From assembly GCA_964413265.1 (NCBI GenBank), contig CAYPRX010000106.1:1-64000 (forward strand): a DNA stretch of 64,000 bases, given 5' to 3'. The notes below the pieces were generated by a model. The model saw only the letters and a list, made by a program, of their open reading frames with translations. It was not told where the DNA came from and did no database searches. The DNA comes from CAVYGN01 sp964413265 (GTDB lineage: Bacteria; Spirochaetota; Brevinematia; Brevinematales; JAOACQ01). A program made the position numbers and the translations under genes. Positions 9,267 through 17,932 of the stretch are shown here, piece after piece (the stretch's first letter is position 1; each line of letters opens with the position of its first letter).

Positions 9267-10281
9267 TCAATCCTTAAGAAAATTATTAAAAAGATTGCAT
9301 CGGGTTATAATTAATTCCAGAGCTGTTATCATCACGGGGCATATTTCACCTGACGGAGATGATATTTCAAGCCAGCTGGCAATCGGCGAATACATGAAGT
9401 TAATCGGGAAAAGATATGTAATAGCATGGTGCGAAGATGTACCTGGAACATTAAAGTTTCTTCCCAACGTACAATCCATCGTAAACATAAATAAAAATCC
9501 TGTCTATCCCGAACAATTCGATCTATTTATTATTGTTGATTCTGGTGATCTTGACAGAATAGGAGATATAAGGACCCTTATAAGGCCATATCATAAAATA
9601 GTTAACATAGATCATCACCGGAGCAATACCGACTTCGGTAGCCTGAATATTGTTACTGAAAAAGCCTGCAGTATAGGTGAAATACTGTATTATTACTTTA
9701 TTTTATACAATGTTCCGATTACAAGGGAAATCGCATTATATCTCTACGTATCTATTGTGACTGACACAGGTTCTTTTAACTATGACTGCATGCATGCTGA
9801 AGTCCACCTCATAGCGGCAGACCTTCTGAGGCATGGTGTTATACCGGCTGATTTCAATATATTCCTTTATCAGAACAAAAGCGAAACATATTTGAAATTA
9901 TTAACCAGAACTCTTGTAAACGTTGAACTTTTAGAAGATTCAAGAATCGCATTTTCTCATCTTTCCTATAGTGATTTTATTCAGGGTGATGAGGATGATA
10001 CGGAAGGGATCATCGAATACCTCGGTATGCTCGACAAGGTTTCAGTTTATATTCTTATCAAAGAAAAATCACCTGGTGTTTTCTCGGCAAGTCTGAGAAG
10101 CAAGTATGATGTAAATGTAGCGAGAATTGCTTCTCATTTTAATGGGGGAGGTCATATGAGGGCCGCAGGCTGCAGAACTGAAACATTGACATTTGAGGAA
10201 TTCAAGGCCGGTATTATAGGGGAAGTAAGAGAACAACTGCCGAAATTGGAGATTGACATGCCTACCGGTAAAATTGAATAA
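9238..10281 (+). CDS. nrnA: DHH-family phosphoesterase, NrnA-type oligoribonuclease / pAp phosphatase
   Basis: NrnA-type enzymes degrade very short RNA oligonucleotides and often also dephosphorylate 3'-phosphoadenosine 5'-phosphate. The 347-residue protein has the DHH core: H-I-S-P-D-G-D-D (near 36), V-D-S-G-D (near 100), I-D-H-H-R-S-N (near 123) and V-T-D-T-G-S-F (near 175), all metal-ligand motifs. The C-terminal DHHA1 domain ends in F-N-G-G-G-H-M-R-A-A-G. Position after rbfA is conserved in many bacteria. The start ATG lies inside the end of rbfA with an AAGGAA site. Confidence 0.92.
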   Translation: MREKKPSFPDQSLRKLLKRLHRVIINSRAVIITGHISPDGDDISSQLAIGEYMKLIGKRYVIAWCEDVPGTLKFLPNVQSIVNINKNPVYPEQFDLFIIVDSGDLDRIGDIRTLIRPYHKIVNIDHHRSNTDFGSLNIVTEKACSIGEILYYYFILYNVPITREIALYLYVSIVTDTGSFNYDCMHAEVHLIAADLLRHGVIPADFNIFLYQNKSETYLKLLTRTLVNVELLEDSRIAFSHLSYSDFIQGDEDDTEGIIEYLGMLDKVSVYILIKEKSPGVFSASLRSKYDVNVARIASHFNGGGHMRAAGCRTETLTFEEFKAGIIGEVREQLPKLEIDMPTGKIE

Positions 10282-11205
10282 ATGGACGGTAGCAGAAAAT
10301 TCATTATTAATGCCGGACTTGCTGGACAGAGGCTCGACCGGGCGATAACTTCTTATTGCCTTTCCATATCACTGGATATCAGCAGGAGTTCTCTTAAAGC
10401 CAGAAAGATGCCCGTTCTTGTCAACGGCTTCGAAGAGAAGTTGAGTTATAAAGTCAGGGAAGGCGACCTGGTCGAGTTTGTCATAATACCTCCTGCAGAA
10501 TTAAAAGCATTCCCTCAAAAAGTGGATTTTGATATCGTTTACAGGGATGCAGATATTGCAGTTATTAACAAGCCTTCCGGCCTGACTGTACATCCTGCAA
10601 GGGGACATGAGGAAGGGACTCTTGTAAATGGTCTGGTCTATTACTTTGGTTCTGATCTGCCAGATAGCGGTGAGAGGCAAAGACCGGGAATTGTCCATCG
10701 CCTCGACAAGGACACGGCTGGTCTTATGATTGTGGCCCTGAATGAATACGCTCACAGAAAACTGACGGAAGACTTTAAAAAGAGGAATGTTAAAAAGGTT
10801 TACCATGCAATTGTCAGGGGTAATCTCCAGGGCACCGGAAGGTTAGATACCCCGATAGGACGCTCCAGGAAAAACAGAAAGCTCATGGCGGCTGTGAAGG
10901 ATGGAAAACCGTCAATTACAGAGTATGCTGTCCTTGAAAACTTTTCCGATCACTGCTATGTCGAAATTAAACTTCTTACTGGCAGAACACATCAGATCAG
11001 AGTCCATTTTGCAAGCATAGGACACCCGATTGCAGGAGACAGGCTTTATTCTTCGACTCCTGGCAGGTATGGGCTTACAGGGCTTGCACTCTGTTCAAAA
11101 AAAATAACATTCAACCATCCAGTAGATGGCAGGGAGATGAATTTCGAGATCGAACTTCCTGACGAGATGACTGATTTAATTGAAAAATTAAGGAAAAAGG
11201 GATAA
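10282..11205 (+). CDS. RluD-type 23S rRNA pseudouridine synthase
   Basis: The 307-residue protein has an N-terminal S4-like RNA-binding domain (about 15-80) and an RsuA/RluA catalytic domain. The catalytic aspartate lies in H-R-L-D-K-D-T-A-G near residue 140; G-R-T-H-Q-I-R-V-H lies near 235. Members of this group modify uridines in helix 69 or nearby 23S rRNA sites; the exact target cannot be told from sequence. It follows nrnA directly, in the place where many bacteria carry truB. Confidence 0.9.
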   Translation: MDGSRKFIINAGLAGQRLDRAITSYCLSISLDISRSSLKARKMPVLVNGFEEKLSYKVREGDLVEFVIIPPAELKAFPQKVDFDIVYRDADIAVINKPSGLTVHPARGHEEGTLVNGLVYYFGSDLPDSGERQRPGIVHRLDKDTAGLMIVALNEYAHRKLTEDFKKRNVKKVYHAIVRGNLQGTGRLDTPIGRSRKNRKLMAAVKDGKPSITEYAVLENFSDHCYVEIKLLTGRTHQIRVHFASIGHPIAGDRLYSSTPGRYGLTGLALCSKKITFNHPVDGREMNFEIELPDEMTDLIEKLRKKG

Positions 11206-11219
11206 AAGGTACAGTCTGT

Positions 11220-12386
11220 TTATAATAAGAGCCTTTTAAAAGCGTCACTGAAAATCTTTTTCCAGTCATATAGTCTGCCTAAGTCTAATGCATTTTTCTC
11301 GAATTCATCATAATTATTCATTATTTCAATAATCTTTTCTCCAAAACTTGACGGCGTATAATCGGCAATAAGACCGGCCCCTTTTTCTTTTATTACCTCC
11401 GCTATAGGCGGTACAGAGGTTAAAACTACAGGGAGGCCAGCTCCAAGGTATGATTTTATTTTTCCAGGATCTGCATAGTATGTGTAATTATTCTTATCAA
11501 AGGGATAGTAAGGTGCTACAGCTATTCCTCCGGTTTGAAGAATTTTCATTATATCTTCGAACTTTTCTATAAATCCGGTAAAAAAGATAGAATCGCTCAG
11601 CCCCCTAATCTTTATTTCTTCTGTGAAATCCCTGAAATATGGTCCGTCACCGACTACTGTGATTTTGATCACATCTGTTTTCTTCCTTAGAAATTCAGCT
11701 ATGGGAACCAGGAGTTCAACACCTTTTAATCTGTCGATCCTGCCCATATAAATTATATTATTTTTATTATGCTTGAATCCGCCGGAATATTCACTGAAAT
11801 GGTTTCCATAGGGTACGGAGTACCATCTGACCCTTTCACTATCGAGCTTTCCATCTTCAAACCTTCCCTCGATGGTCCTTTCGCTGAGAGGCCATACAAC
11901 ATCTGAACCGTATGAGGCCTTCCTGTCAAGATAGTAATAAAAGCCATTGATGATGGGATTTTTATATCTTACAGGAGTGTAATCTATCATATAGTAAACT
12001 GTTTTTTTAATGATCCTGAAAAATTTTAATATGTTTCCGGCTGAAGACAGTAGATTGTCACCACAGAATAATATATCCGTTTTTAAGCAGTGTAAAACGC
12101 CATAGTAAAGTGCATAAATAAAATCTTTTGTGTAGGATATTATTTCTGGTTTTTTAAAGCGGACCATTGAGCCTCTTGTCCTGACAAGCTTACCTTTTCT
12201 GTAAACTGAGGCCCTGACTTCTCTGTCTGCTGAACTTTTCGACCTCCCGCCGAATGGAAATGAAATATATACAAGTTCTTTTATTTTCAGGGAAAGTAGC
12301 CAGTCCCTCAGTTCCTCGGCTGCACCGGTATCGCTGAAATGAGAAAAAATCGCCAGTTTTAATACCGATATATAGTCGTTGTTCAT
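11220..12386 (-). CDS. family 4-like glycosyltransferase
   Basis: The 388-residue protein has a two-domain GT-B outline. The C-terminal half carries GT4 marks: M-G-R-I-D-R-L-K-G-V near 220, V-V-G-D-G-P-Y near 250, and the G-A-G-L-P-V-V-L donor-binding loop near 325. It would transfer a sugar from a nucleotide-sugar donor onto an envelope glycan or other acceptor; substrate unknown. It lies 11 bases downstream of asd on the same strand and converges with rluD with 14 bases between the stops. No transmembrane segment is evident. Confidence 0.82.
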   Translation of the reverse strand: MNNDYISVLKLAIFSHFSDTGAAEELRDWLLSLKIKELVYISFPFGGRSKSSADREVRASVYRKGKLVRTRGSMVRFKKPEIISYTKDFIYALYYGVLHCLKTDILFCGDNLLSSAGNILKFFRIIKKTVYYMIDYTPVRYKNPIINGFYYYLDRKASYGSDVVWPLSERTIEGRFEDGKLDSERVRWYSVPYGNHFSEYSGGFKHNKNNIIYMGRIDRLKGVELLVPIAEFLRKKTDVIKITVVGDGPYFRDFTEEIKIRGLSDSIFFTGFIEKFEDIMKILQTGGIAVAPYYPFDKNNYTYYADPGKIKSYLGAGLPVVLTSVPPIAEVIKEKGAGLIADYTPSSFGEKIIEIMNNYDEFEKNALDLGRLYDWKKIFSDAFKRLLL

Positions 12387-12397
12387 GAATTGAAGAA

Positions 12398-13483
12398 CTA
12401 CCTCCCTTCCAGGTAACCTTCTTCTTTAAGCAGTTCAGCAATAAGGACGGCACCTCCCGCGGCACCACGGATGGTATTATGGGAAAGACATACAAATTTA
12501 TAATCGAAGATAGAATCTTCACGTAATCTTCCTATTGAAATTCCCATACCATTGTGTAAATCCCTATCCAGGGCTGTCTGCGGTCTGTTGTCTTCTTCAA
12601 AGTACGTTAAAAAGGGTACAGGAGCGCTGGGAAGTCCAAGTTTCTGAGGTTTACCAACGAAATCTTTCCATTTTGCGAGAATTTCATTCCTTGTCGGCCT
12701 TTTCTCAAAGGAAACGAAGACTGCTGCCATATGACCGTCGGAAACGGGAACCCTGATGCATTGAGATGTGATAAGAGGTTTAATGGCATTGATTATTGAG
12801 CCATTCCTTATCACCCCCCATATCTTCATCGGTTCTTTTTCGCTTTTCATTTCCTCACCGCTGATGAAGGGTATAACATTATCTGCGATCTCAGGGCAAT
12901 TATTAAAAGTTTTACCTGAACCTGAAATGGCCTGATAGGTGCAGGCGATTACTCTGCTTGGTTTATATTCAAGTAAGGGGTGTAAGGCAGGGACATAGCT
13001 CTGTATAGAGCAATTGGGTTTTACGGCTATAAAGCCCTTCTTAGTATTAAGGCGTCTTCTCTGGGATTCTATTAAAACCAGGTGCTCATGATTTATTTCC
13101 GGTATTATCATGGGCACGTCTGGAAGACTCCTTGAAGCCGAATTATTTGAGATAACAGGGATCTCGAGTCTTGCATATCTTTCTTCAAGTTTCAGCGCCT
13201 CATCCTTTGGCATATCGACGGCACAGAAAACGAAATCAACCTCTACTGCAATTTTTTCACAGTCTGAGGCATTATTGATTTTCATCTGGGATAAATTCTC
13301 CGGGATCGGGCTTTTCATATACCAGCGGTCTTTTACAGCTTCCGCATATGACTTGCCGGCTGAATTAGGGCTCGCCGCCAGTAGGACTGTATCAAACCAT
13401 GGATGATTATTCAGGATCGTCACGAAACGCTGACCGACCATTCCGGTAGCGCCGATAATTCCTGCTCTTAGTTTTTTCATCAT
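12398..13483 (-). CDS. asd: aspartate-semialdehyde dehydrogenase, archaeal/fungal-type
   Basis: The enzyme reduces aspartyl phosphate to aspartate semialdehyde, the branch point to lysine, threonine, methionine and diaminopimelate. The 361-residue protein opens with the NADP-binding G-A-T-G-M-V-G-Q-R-F, has the catalytic cysteine in K-P-N-C-S-I-Q (C158), the Q-A-I-S-G-S-G-K loop and the active-site histidine in V-S-D-G-H-M. The overall pattern and the L-S-H-N-T-I-R-G-A-A-G-G ending match the archaeal/fungal branch rather than the E. coli Asd type. Start ATG follows GAGAGAGGT. Confidence 0.93.
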   Translation of the reverse strand: MMKKLRAGIIGATGMVGQRFVTILNNHPWFDTVLLAASPNSAGKSYAEAVKDRWYMKSPIPENLSQMKINNASDCEKIAVEVDFVFCAVDMPKDEALKLEERYARLEIPVISNNSASRSLPDVPMIIPEINHEHLVLIESQRRRLNTKKGFIAVKPNCSIQSYVPALHPLLEYKPSRVIACTYQAISGSGKTFNNCPEIADNVIPFISGEEMKSEKEPMKIWGVIRNGSIINAIKPLITSQCIRVPVSDGHMAAVFVSFEKRPTRNEILAKWKDFVGKPQKLGLPSAPVPFLTYFEEDNRPQTALDRDLHNGMGISIGRLREDSIFDYKFVCLSHNTIRGAAGGAVLIAELLKEEGYLEGR

Positions 13484-13509
13484 ACCTCTCTCTTAAAATA
13501 ATAAGTAAT

Positions 13510-13538
13510 ATTATATCAGCTCCTATTTCATAATTCAA
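13510..13538 (-). promoter_or_regulatory. sigma70-type promoter for asd
   Basis: Read on the minus strand: TTGAAT (13538-13533), 17-base spacer, TATAAT (13515-13510), 27 bases before the asd start codon. Confidence 0.65.
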
Positions 13539-13631
13539 ATCTTTGGGGTTTCTTTTGGAATTTCTTTTCTTTGATACCTATAAAGGTCGCCGGTATGCAG
13601 AGGACCGTCAGTACACCCTGAGGCGAATTAA

Positions 13632-14819
13632 TCAGGGTTCCTCTTTTGTGATTAGTTTGATTTCTACACGCCTGTTAAGGGCACGCCCTGCCTCACTATC
13701 GTTATCCGAGACGGGGTTTTCGCTGCCGTAACCCGAGTATGAGAGCCTCGAAGGGCTTATACCAAGACTGATCAGGAATTCTGCCACTGTTTTGGCCCTC
13801 TTTTCCGACAGGACTTTGTTATAATCCTCATCCCCGATATTATCTGTAAAGCCGGACACTGTGATATCAATTGACGGATATTTCTTCAGGATTTCCGCGA
13901 ATTTTTCAATTTTTTTTTCAAACCCGCTTTTCAGCGTGGATTTATCGAAATCGAATAATATATTACCGAGGCTTAGGATAATTCCATCGGCAACCTCCCT
14001 GACCGACATCTCGTTATTTTTCGGAATGCTTTTTTTCATATCGGAGGCTATCTGATTTTTTTGTTTCTCTGATGCTTCCATTGTAAGCTCTCCACGGCCT
14101 TCCGAGGTACTTTTGAACATTAAAGTTTCACCTGTTTTGAAGGTATAAAGCAGCGAAAATTTATCATTATAAAAGCCAGGACAGTTGTTTGAACTGTTCC
14201 AGTAATAGATCAGGTGTGTGAAACCTGTTAGGCTGGCAATATTTGGATCGTTTTCAGGGTAATCCGCTATTTCATAGTCTATGGAAAACATTGAATAGTT
14301 TTTTCCATCGATCATTTTATCGCCCAGATAGACATAGTTAACATCGAAACGGGAAATTATGATGTCATTGGAAGTATAGACGCCTTCATGGATCTCTTCA
14401 CCCGGAGCTGTCCATGAATCGCCAGGTTTTAAATCGTTAGTCGGGAAAGTCGGTATATTTCTCGCTTCCGGCATCATAACATCCGGTGTAATTATCATAT
14501 GTCCCTGGCTGTCCTGGAAAAAACTGCTGTCGCTAAGGCTTATCAATTTATAAGAATCATCGGTATCGAGGTCTTTTTCATAATAATAAAATTTTCCCCT
14601 GTACAGGGTAAATATGTTCGATGTCTGTACAGCTTCGAGCAGGGCTTTATTCATTGCTTCCACTCTTTTATTAAATTCACCGTTTATAAAAATATCCTGC
14701 CTGATGATATTTTTTATCCTGATCTGTCTTCCGATTGAATTATCATAATGAAAAACGGTTCCCCATAGGAGTTGCGGGATAAATATAGAGGCTGTCAGAA
14801 CGAAAAAGCCCTTTTTCAT
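13632..14819 (-). CDS. exported OmpA-domain protein (peptidoglycan-anchored)
   Basis: From the ATG at 14819, which has a GGGAG site five bases upstream, the product is 395 residues; a start at 14831 is possible but has no such site. A signal peptide covers about residues 1-20. Residues 25-270 are an unrecognised, probably beta-rich region. The last 120 residues are an OmpA/MotB-type peptidoglycan-binding domain, with F-D-F-D-K-S-T-L-K, S-G-F-T-D-N-I-G and the typical N-R-R-V-E-I ending. It should tether the outer membrane or a periplasmic complex to the cell wall. Confidence 0.85.
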   Translation of the reverse strand: MKKGFFVLTASIFIPQLLWGTVFHYDNSIGRQIRIKNIIRQDIFINGEFNKRVEAMNKALLEAVQTSNIFTLYRGKFYYYEKDLDTDDSYKLISLSDSSFFQDSQGHMIITPDVMMPEARNIPTFPTNDLKPGDSWTAPGEEIHEGVYTSNDIIISRFDVNYVYLGDKMIDGKNYSMFSIDYEIADYPENDPNIASLTGFTHLIYYWNSSNNCPGFYNDKFSLLYTFKTGETLMFKSTSEGRGELTMEASEKQKNQIASDMKKSIPKNNEMSVREVADGIILSLGNILFDFDKSTLKSGFEKKIEKFAEILKKYPSIDITVSGFTDNIGDEDYNKVLSEKRAKTVAEFLISLGISPSRLSYSGYGSENPVSDNDSEAGRALNRRVEIKLITKEEP

Positions 14820-14833
14820 TTTTTCTCCCATGA

Positions 14834-14863
14834 AATAAAAAAACGGGGCACAAGTCCCCGTTT
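14834..14863 (-). terminator. intrinsic terminator of acpP
   Basis: Bases 14841-14848 and 14856-14863 form an eight-base perfect stem (AAACGGGG with its complement) around a seven-base loop; read on the minus strand it is followed by a run of T from 14843 downward. It ends the acpP transcript before the OmpA-domain gene. Confidence 0.85.
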
Positions 14864-14874
14864 ATTTAACTTAT

Positions 14875-15108
14875 TTACTGATGACTTTTAATATAATTTA
14901 CAGCATCACCCACATTTTTGATATTTTGGGCTTCTTCATCAGGAATGTCAACACCAAACTCTTCTTCTAATGCCATTATTAAATCAACAATATCCAGGGA
15001 ATCGGCACCTAAATCCTCAATAAATGAAGCTTCAAGTTTGACAGCGCTTTCATCCACACCGAGCTTGTCAACAATAATTTCCTTCACCTTGTCAAAAACA
15101 TCTGCCAT
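14875..15108 (-). CDS. acpP: acyl carrier protein
   Basis: ACP carries growing acyl chains in fatty-acid synthesis. The 77-residue acidic protein has the phosphopantetheine attachment serine in G-A-D-S-L-D-I (S37) and the canonical four-helix ACP length. It stands alone between a strong promoter and a strong terminator, not in a fab operon. The Sfp-type transferase at 49951 is a candidate for its activation, though a dedicated AcpS may exist elsewhere. Confidence 0.97.
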   Translation of the reverse strand: MADVFDKVKEIIVDKLGVDESAVKLEASFIEDLGADSLDIVDLIMALEEEFGVDIPDEEAQNIKNVGDAVNYIKSHQ

Positions 15109-15173
15109 AGAAAACCTCCTTTATAATAACATATTACCCATTGGTGCAAAGTATATAAAAAAATCGATTCATA

Positions 15174-15202
15174 ATTCTAGGGGTCTGAAATGATTCTGTC
15201 AA
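15174..15202 (-). promoter_or_regulatory. strong sigma70-type promoter for acpP
   Basis: Minus strand: TTGACA (15202-15197), 17-base spacer, TAGAAT (15179-15174), about 65 bases before the acpP start, which has an AAGGAGG site. Confidence 0.75.
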
Positions 15203-15296
15203 GATATAGATGATTGTTTTTAGATAAGTTTTTTTGTGATATAATAAATAGATATTGTCGATATTAAATAACAGGTTATTTTTTATGGCGGATTTT

Positions 15297-15929
15297 ATGA
15301 AAAAATTATTAATATTATTTGTTCTTACTGTTATTTCCTGTTCATGTTTCGCTTCAGATCCCAGGGTTGATGCTTTCTATGACCGTGTTATTAAAATAGC
15401 AAGGGAATCGATAGGACTTAAAATTGTTCCTGCCGTGAACGGCAAACATTTTACAAGCGACTGTATAGGTTTTGTTAACTATGTTTATTACAAAGCAGGT
15501 TTTGACCTCTATAAGGCATATGGAAAAGGCAGGGGGGGAGTCGATACTCTCTATGACGGCCTGGTTAAATACGGGTTTGTATATAAGGAAAAGCAGGCTA
15601 ACCCAGGGGATATTGTTTTTTTTGACAATACCTATGATATTAAAGGTGGGAGAAGGTGGGACAACCCCTTAAGCCATATCGGCATCATTGTCGGCAACGG
15701 CAGATTCGATACACTTGTTTTTATACATTTTGGGAATCATGGAGTTGAAGAAGGCCGTTTAAATCTCTTCTATCCCTATACTTATGCAGTTAAGCTGTCC
15801 GATGGCGATTTATACCCTATTAATTCTTATCTACGTAATGACAGGGGTGAAGGATTTTCAAAAAAAGAATATGTAGCTGCCAATTTTTACAAGGCTTTTG
15901 CACATATCAGGTTAAAGGCCGTGAACTGA
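15297..15929 (+). CDS. exported NlpC/P60-like cysteine peptidase
   Basis: From the ATG at 15297 (GGCGGA upstream) the 210-residue product has a signal peptide with C-S-C near residue 20, possibly a lipoprotein box. The mature part fits the NlpC/P60 fold: the catalytic cysteine in S-D-C-I-G-F-V-N-Y, the P-G-D-I-V-F-F motif and the histidine in L-S-H-I-G-I-I-V-G. Such enzymes cut peptide stems in peptidoglycan. The C-terminal 60 residues are unassigned. It converges on the flagellar trio. Substrate is not determinable here. Confidence 0.78.
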   Translation: MKKLLILFVLTVISCSCFASDPRVDAFYDRVIKIARESIGLKIVPAVNGKHFTSDCIGFVNYVYYKAGFDLYKAYGKGRGGVDTLYDGLVKYGFVYKEKQANPGDIVFFDNTYDIKGGRRWDNPLSHIGIIVGNGRFDTLVFIHFGNHGVEEGRLNLFYPYTYAVKLSDGDLYPINSYLRNDRGEGFSKKEYVAANFYKAFAHIRLKAVN

Positions 15930-15949
15930 ACCGGAAGAGGAATCCTTTA

Positions 15950-16531
15950 TTACTCAAGCATTTTTCTCTGGATCCTGGCTGATTGGTCGGGGTCCATCAG
16001 GGAAAGAAGGTGAGAAACTGGTGAAGCCTTACCAGCTTCCTGTGCACGGGCATCCATTCTTTTCAAAATATCAAGAATCATCATATCGTCCTGCTTGCCC
16101 AGTATTTTCACGGCATCTTCAGGCGGCATATTTTCGAGCTGAATGGCAACCTGGTCCACTCTCTTATCATACGATACTTTATCCGCTTTTTCTTTTTCAA
16201 AATTATCAATCATATTCTTGATGTTCTCTTTTTCTTTGGCAACATTCTCCTTATCAATCTCAATTCCTCTTGATTCTTCTTCGAGTTTTTTCTTTTCTTC
16301 CTCGAAATTCCTAATCCTTTCGTCAAGAGTTTGCCACTTTTTATCCAGTTCGACCTTCTCAAGCAGGAAAGGGTCCTCGATTTTAGCTGAGGGAGATTCC
16401 CTCAAGAAAGGAACCTGTTCTATGATCTGCCTGTAATCTATTATCTGAAGCATGTCCAGTATATAAACAGACAGGAAAGCCAGACCAAGGTTTATGAAAA
16501 GAAGAAAGATTATGCGCCTGTTTCTATTCAT
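15950..16531 (-). CDS. flbB: FlbB-like flagellar collar protein
   Basis: The 193-residue protein has an N-terminal membrane anchor (about residues 5-28), a long charged coiled coil (about 55-125) and a C-terminal MgtE-N-like tail (M-P-P-E-D-A-V-K-I-L, L-S-L-M-D-P-D-Q-S-A). This is the architecture of FlbB, which organises the periplasmic collar of the spirochaete flagellar motor, and MotE-like proteins share it. It is the last gene of a minus-strand run starting with the FliJ-like gene, 12 bases after the transglycosylase. The symbol rests on architecture and context. Confidence 0.7.
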   Translation of the reverse strand: MNRNRRIIFLLFINLGLAFLSVYILDMLQIIDYRQIIEQVPFLRESPSAKIEDPFLLEKVELDKKWQTLDERIRNFEEEKKKLEEESRGIEIDKENVAKEKENIKNMIDNFEKEKADKVSYDKRVDQVAIQLENMPPEDAVKILGKQDDMMILDILKRMDARAQEAGKASPVSHLLSLMDPDQSARIQRKMLE

Positions 16532-16543
16532 CTGGTAAGCCCG

Positions 16544-17248
16544 TTATTCAAAATTTTTATAATCATTGTAATACCGCAGCACATTTTTTACATACTCCTG
16601 CGTTTCCTCATACGGAGGAATCCCCCCGAATCTGTCGACCGCTTCCGGTCCGGCATTATATGCAGCAAGAGAGAGGTTAAGGTCGCCATTGTATTTTGAT
16701 AGCAGTGCCTTGAGATACCGGGTTCCGCCAAGAACATTTTCCTTTATATCAAAGGGGTTGCTGATACCAAGCAGTTCGGCTGTTCGAGGCATTAACTGCA
16801 TCAGCCCCATTGCCCCCTTTTGGGATACGGCTTCGGGGTTGAAACCCGATTCCTGCTGGATTACAGCCTTGATCAAAGGCTTGTCAACATGAAATAATTC
16901 CGAGGCCTCATCTATAAGTCCATCCACGTTACTGTTTCCGTTGTTCTGCAAGCCCTTTTTATACAGCATACTGAGGAGTTCTTTGGAATCGTTCTTTGAT
17001 CCGACAATCTCGTTAACTTTGTCATAATCAAGCAGTCTGTCAGAACCTGGCAGAGTATTATTTTCAGCCATTACCTCATTGAGTATATCACTGAATTTTC
17101 GGTTGTACTGGGAATTTTCATCCTTAGCGGCATTAGTATTAAGATCGGCCGGCCTTGTCTCAGGGCGCTTTCCGATCGCCTTAATTTCCTCAATTCTTGA
17201 CTTTATTTCGTTGATCCTGTCTAAAACACCACTTAGACTTTCAAGCAT
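16544..17248 (-). CDS. flagellar-locus lytic transglycosylase (SLT domain)
   Basis: The 234-residue protein has an SLT/lysozyme-like domain at about 112-230: the catalytic glutamate in Q-Q-E-S-G-F-N-P (E133), then G-A-M-G-L-M-Q-L-M-P and N-L-S-L-A-A-Y-N-A-G-P. It would open the peptidoglycan for the flagellar rod. The first 110 residues are a polar, partly helical region with no signal peptide, so export by the flagellar type III apparatus (as for FlgJ in other bacteria) is inferred. It lies between FliJ- and FlbB-like genes. Confidence 0.85.
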   Translation of the reverse strand: MLESLSGVLDRINEIKSRIEEIKAIGKRPETRPADLNTNAAKDENSQYNRKFSDILNEVMAENNTLPGSDRLLDYDKVNEIVGSKNDSKELLSMLYKKGLQNNGNSNVDGLIDEASELFHVDKPLIKAVIQQESGFNPEAVSQKGAMGLMQLMPRTAELLGISNPFDIKENVLGGTRYLKALLSKYNGDLNLSLAAYNAGPEAVDRFGGIPPYEETQEYVKNVLRYYNDYKNFE

Positions 17249-17295
17249 TTTCCCCTCCTCGGTAATTAACTCTTAACTTAATTGTCGGAAATAAT

Positions 17296-17742
17296 TTAAT
17301 TCTCTTTATTTCTTAGGAACAGATCCTGCCCTATCTCATCCGTCTCTTTTTGTTCTTCCCTGTTGGATTCAAATTCATATTTTTTTAAGGCCTTGTCCCT
17401 CAGGGTCTCTACAACCCTTCTTTCTCTTTTCAAAGCCGCATATTTGTCAATATGTTCCTGCATGACCCTTCGTTTTGCTTCGATTTCAACATCGATAACT
17501 CTGATTGAATTTTCAGAGTTCCTCACGAGCCTGTCATAATCCTGCAGTTCCTTTAGGGAGAGATTATTCTTATTTTTCTTAAGATTATCAAGGGTTATCC
17601 GGACATTTGAAAGGATCTTTTCTTTTTTATTTAGAACGAATTGATAGGCTCCGCTTGCTTTTGCAAGCTCGACTCTCTCCTGATCCTCTTTTTTCTGCCT
17701 GATTTCAAGAAGCTTTTGGAGTTTAAAATCAAATTTCTTCAT
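17296..17742 (-). CDS. fliJ: FliJ-like flagellar export chaperone
   Basis: A 148-residue, highly charged protein predicted to be one long antiparallel coiled coil. The opening F-D-F-K-L-Q-K-L-L-E-I-R-Q-K-K-E-D is the FliJ signature. FliJ works with the FliI ATPase in the cytoplasm, escorting export substrates. It begins the three-gene flagellar run and has a GGGAGGG ribosome-binding site. FliI and FliH are not in the window. Confidence 0.85.
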   Translation of the reverse strand: MKKFDFKLQKLLEIRQKKEDQERVELAKASGAYQFVLNKKEKILSNVRITLDNLKKNKNNLSLKELQDYDRLVRNSENSIRVIDVEIEAKRRVMQEHIDKYAALKRERRVVETLRDKALKKYEFESNREEQKETDEIGQDLFLRNKEN

Positions 17743-17841
17743 TATCCCTCCCTATTTAATTTTACATTATTATTTTTTTAATTACTATTTTTTTTGCATT
17801 TGCCCCCCTTACCGGATCTTGAGTGACGTCAACACGTAATG

Positions 17842-17870
17842 TTGCAAATTGATGTATTTGATTATAAAAT
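17842..17870 (+). promoter_or_regulatory. sigma70-type promoter for the gene at 17933
   Basis: TTGCAA (17842-17847), 17-base spacer, TAAAAT (17865-17870), 62 bases before the start codon. Confidence 0.5.
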
Positions 17871-17932
17871 AGTGTAGTAATGGCGGCATATCTCTTTCAA
17901 GTAATCAAATTCATCCTGAAGGTTTTCATTTT

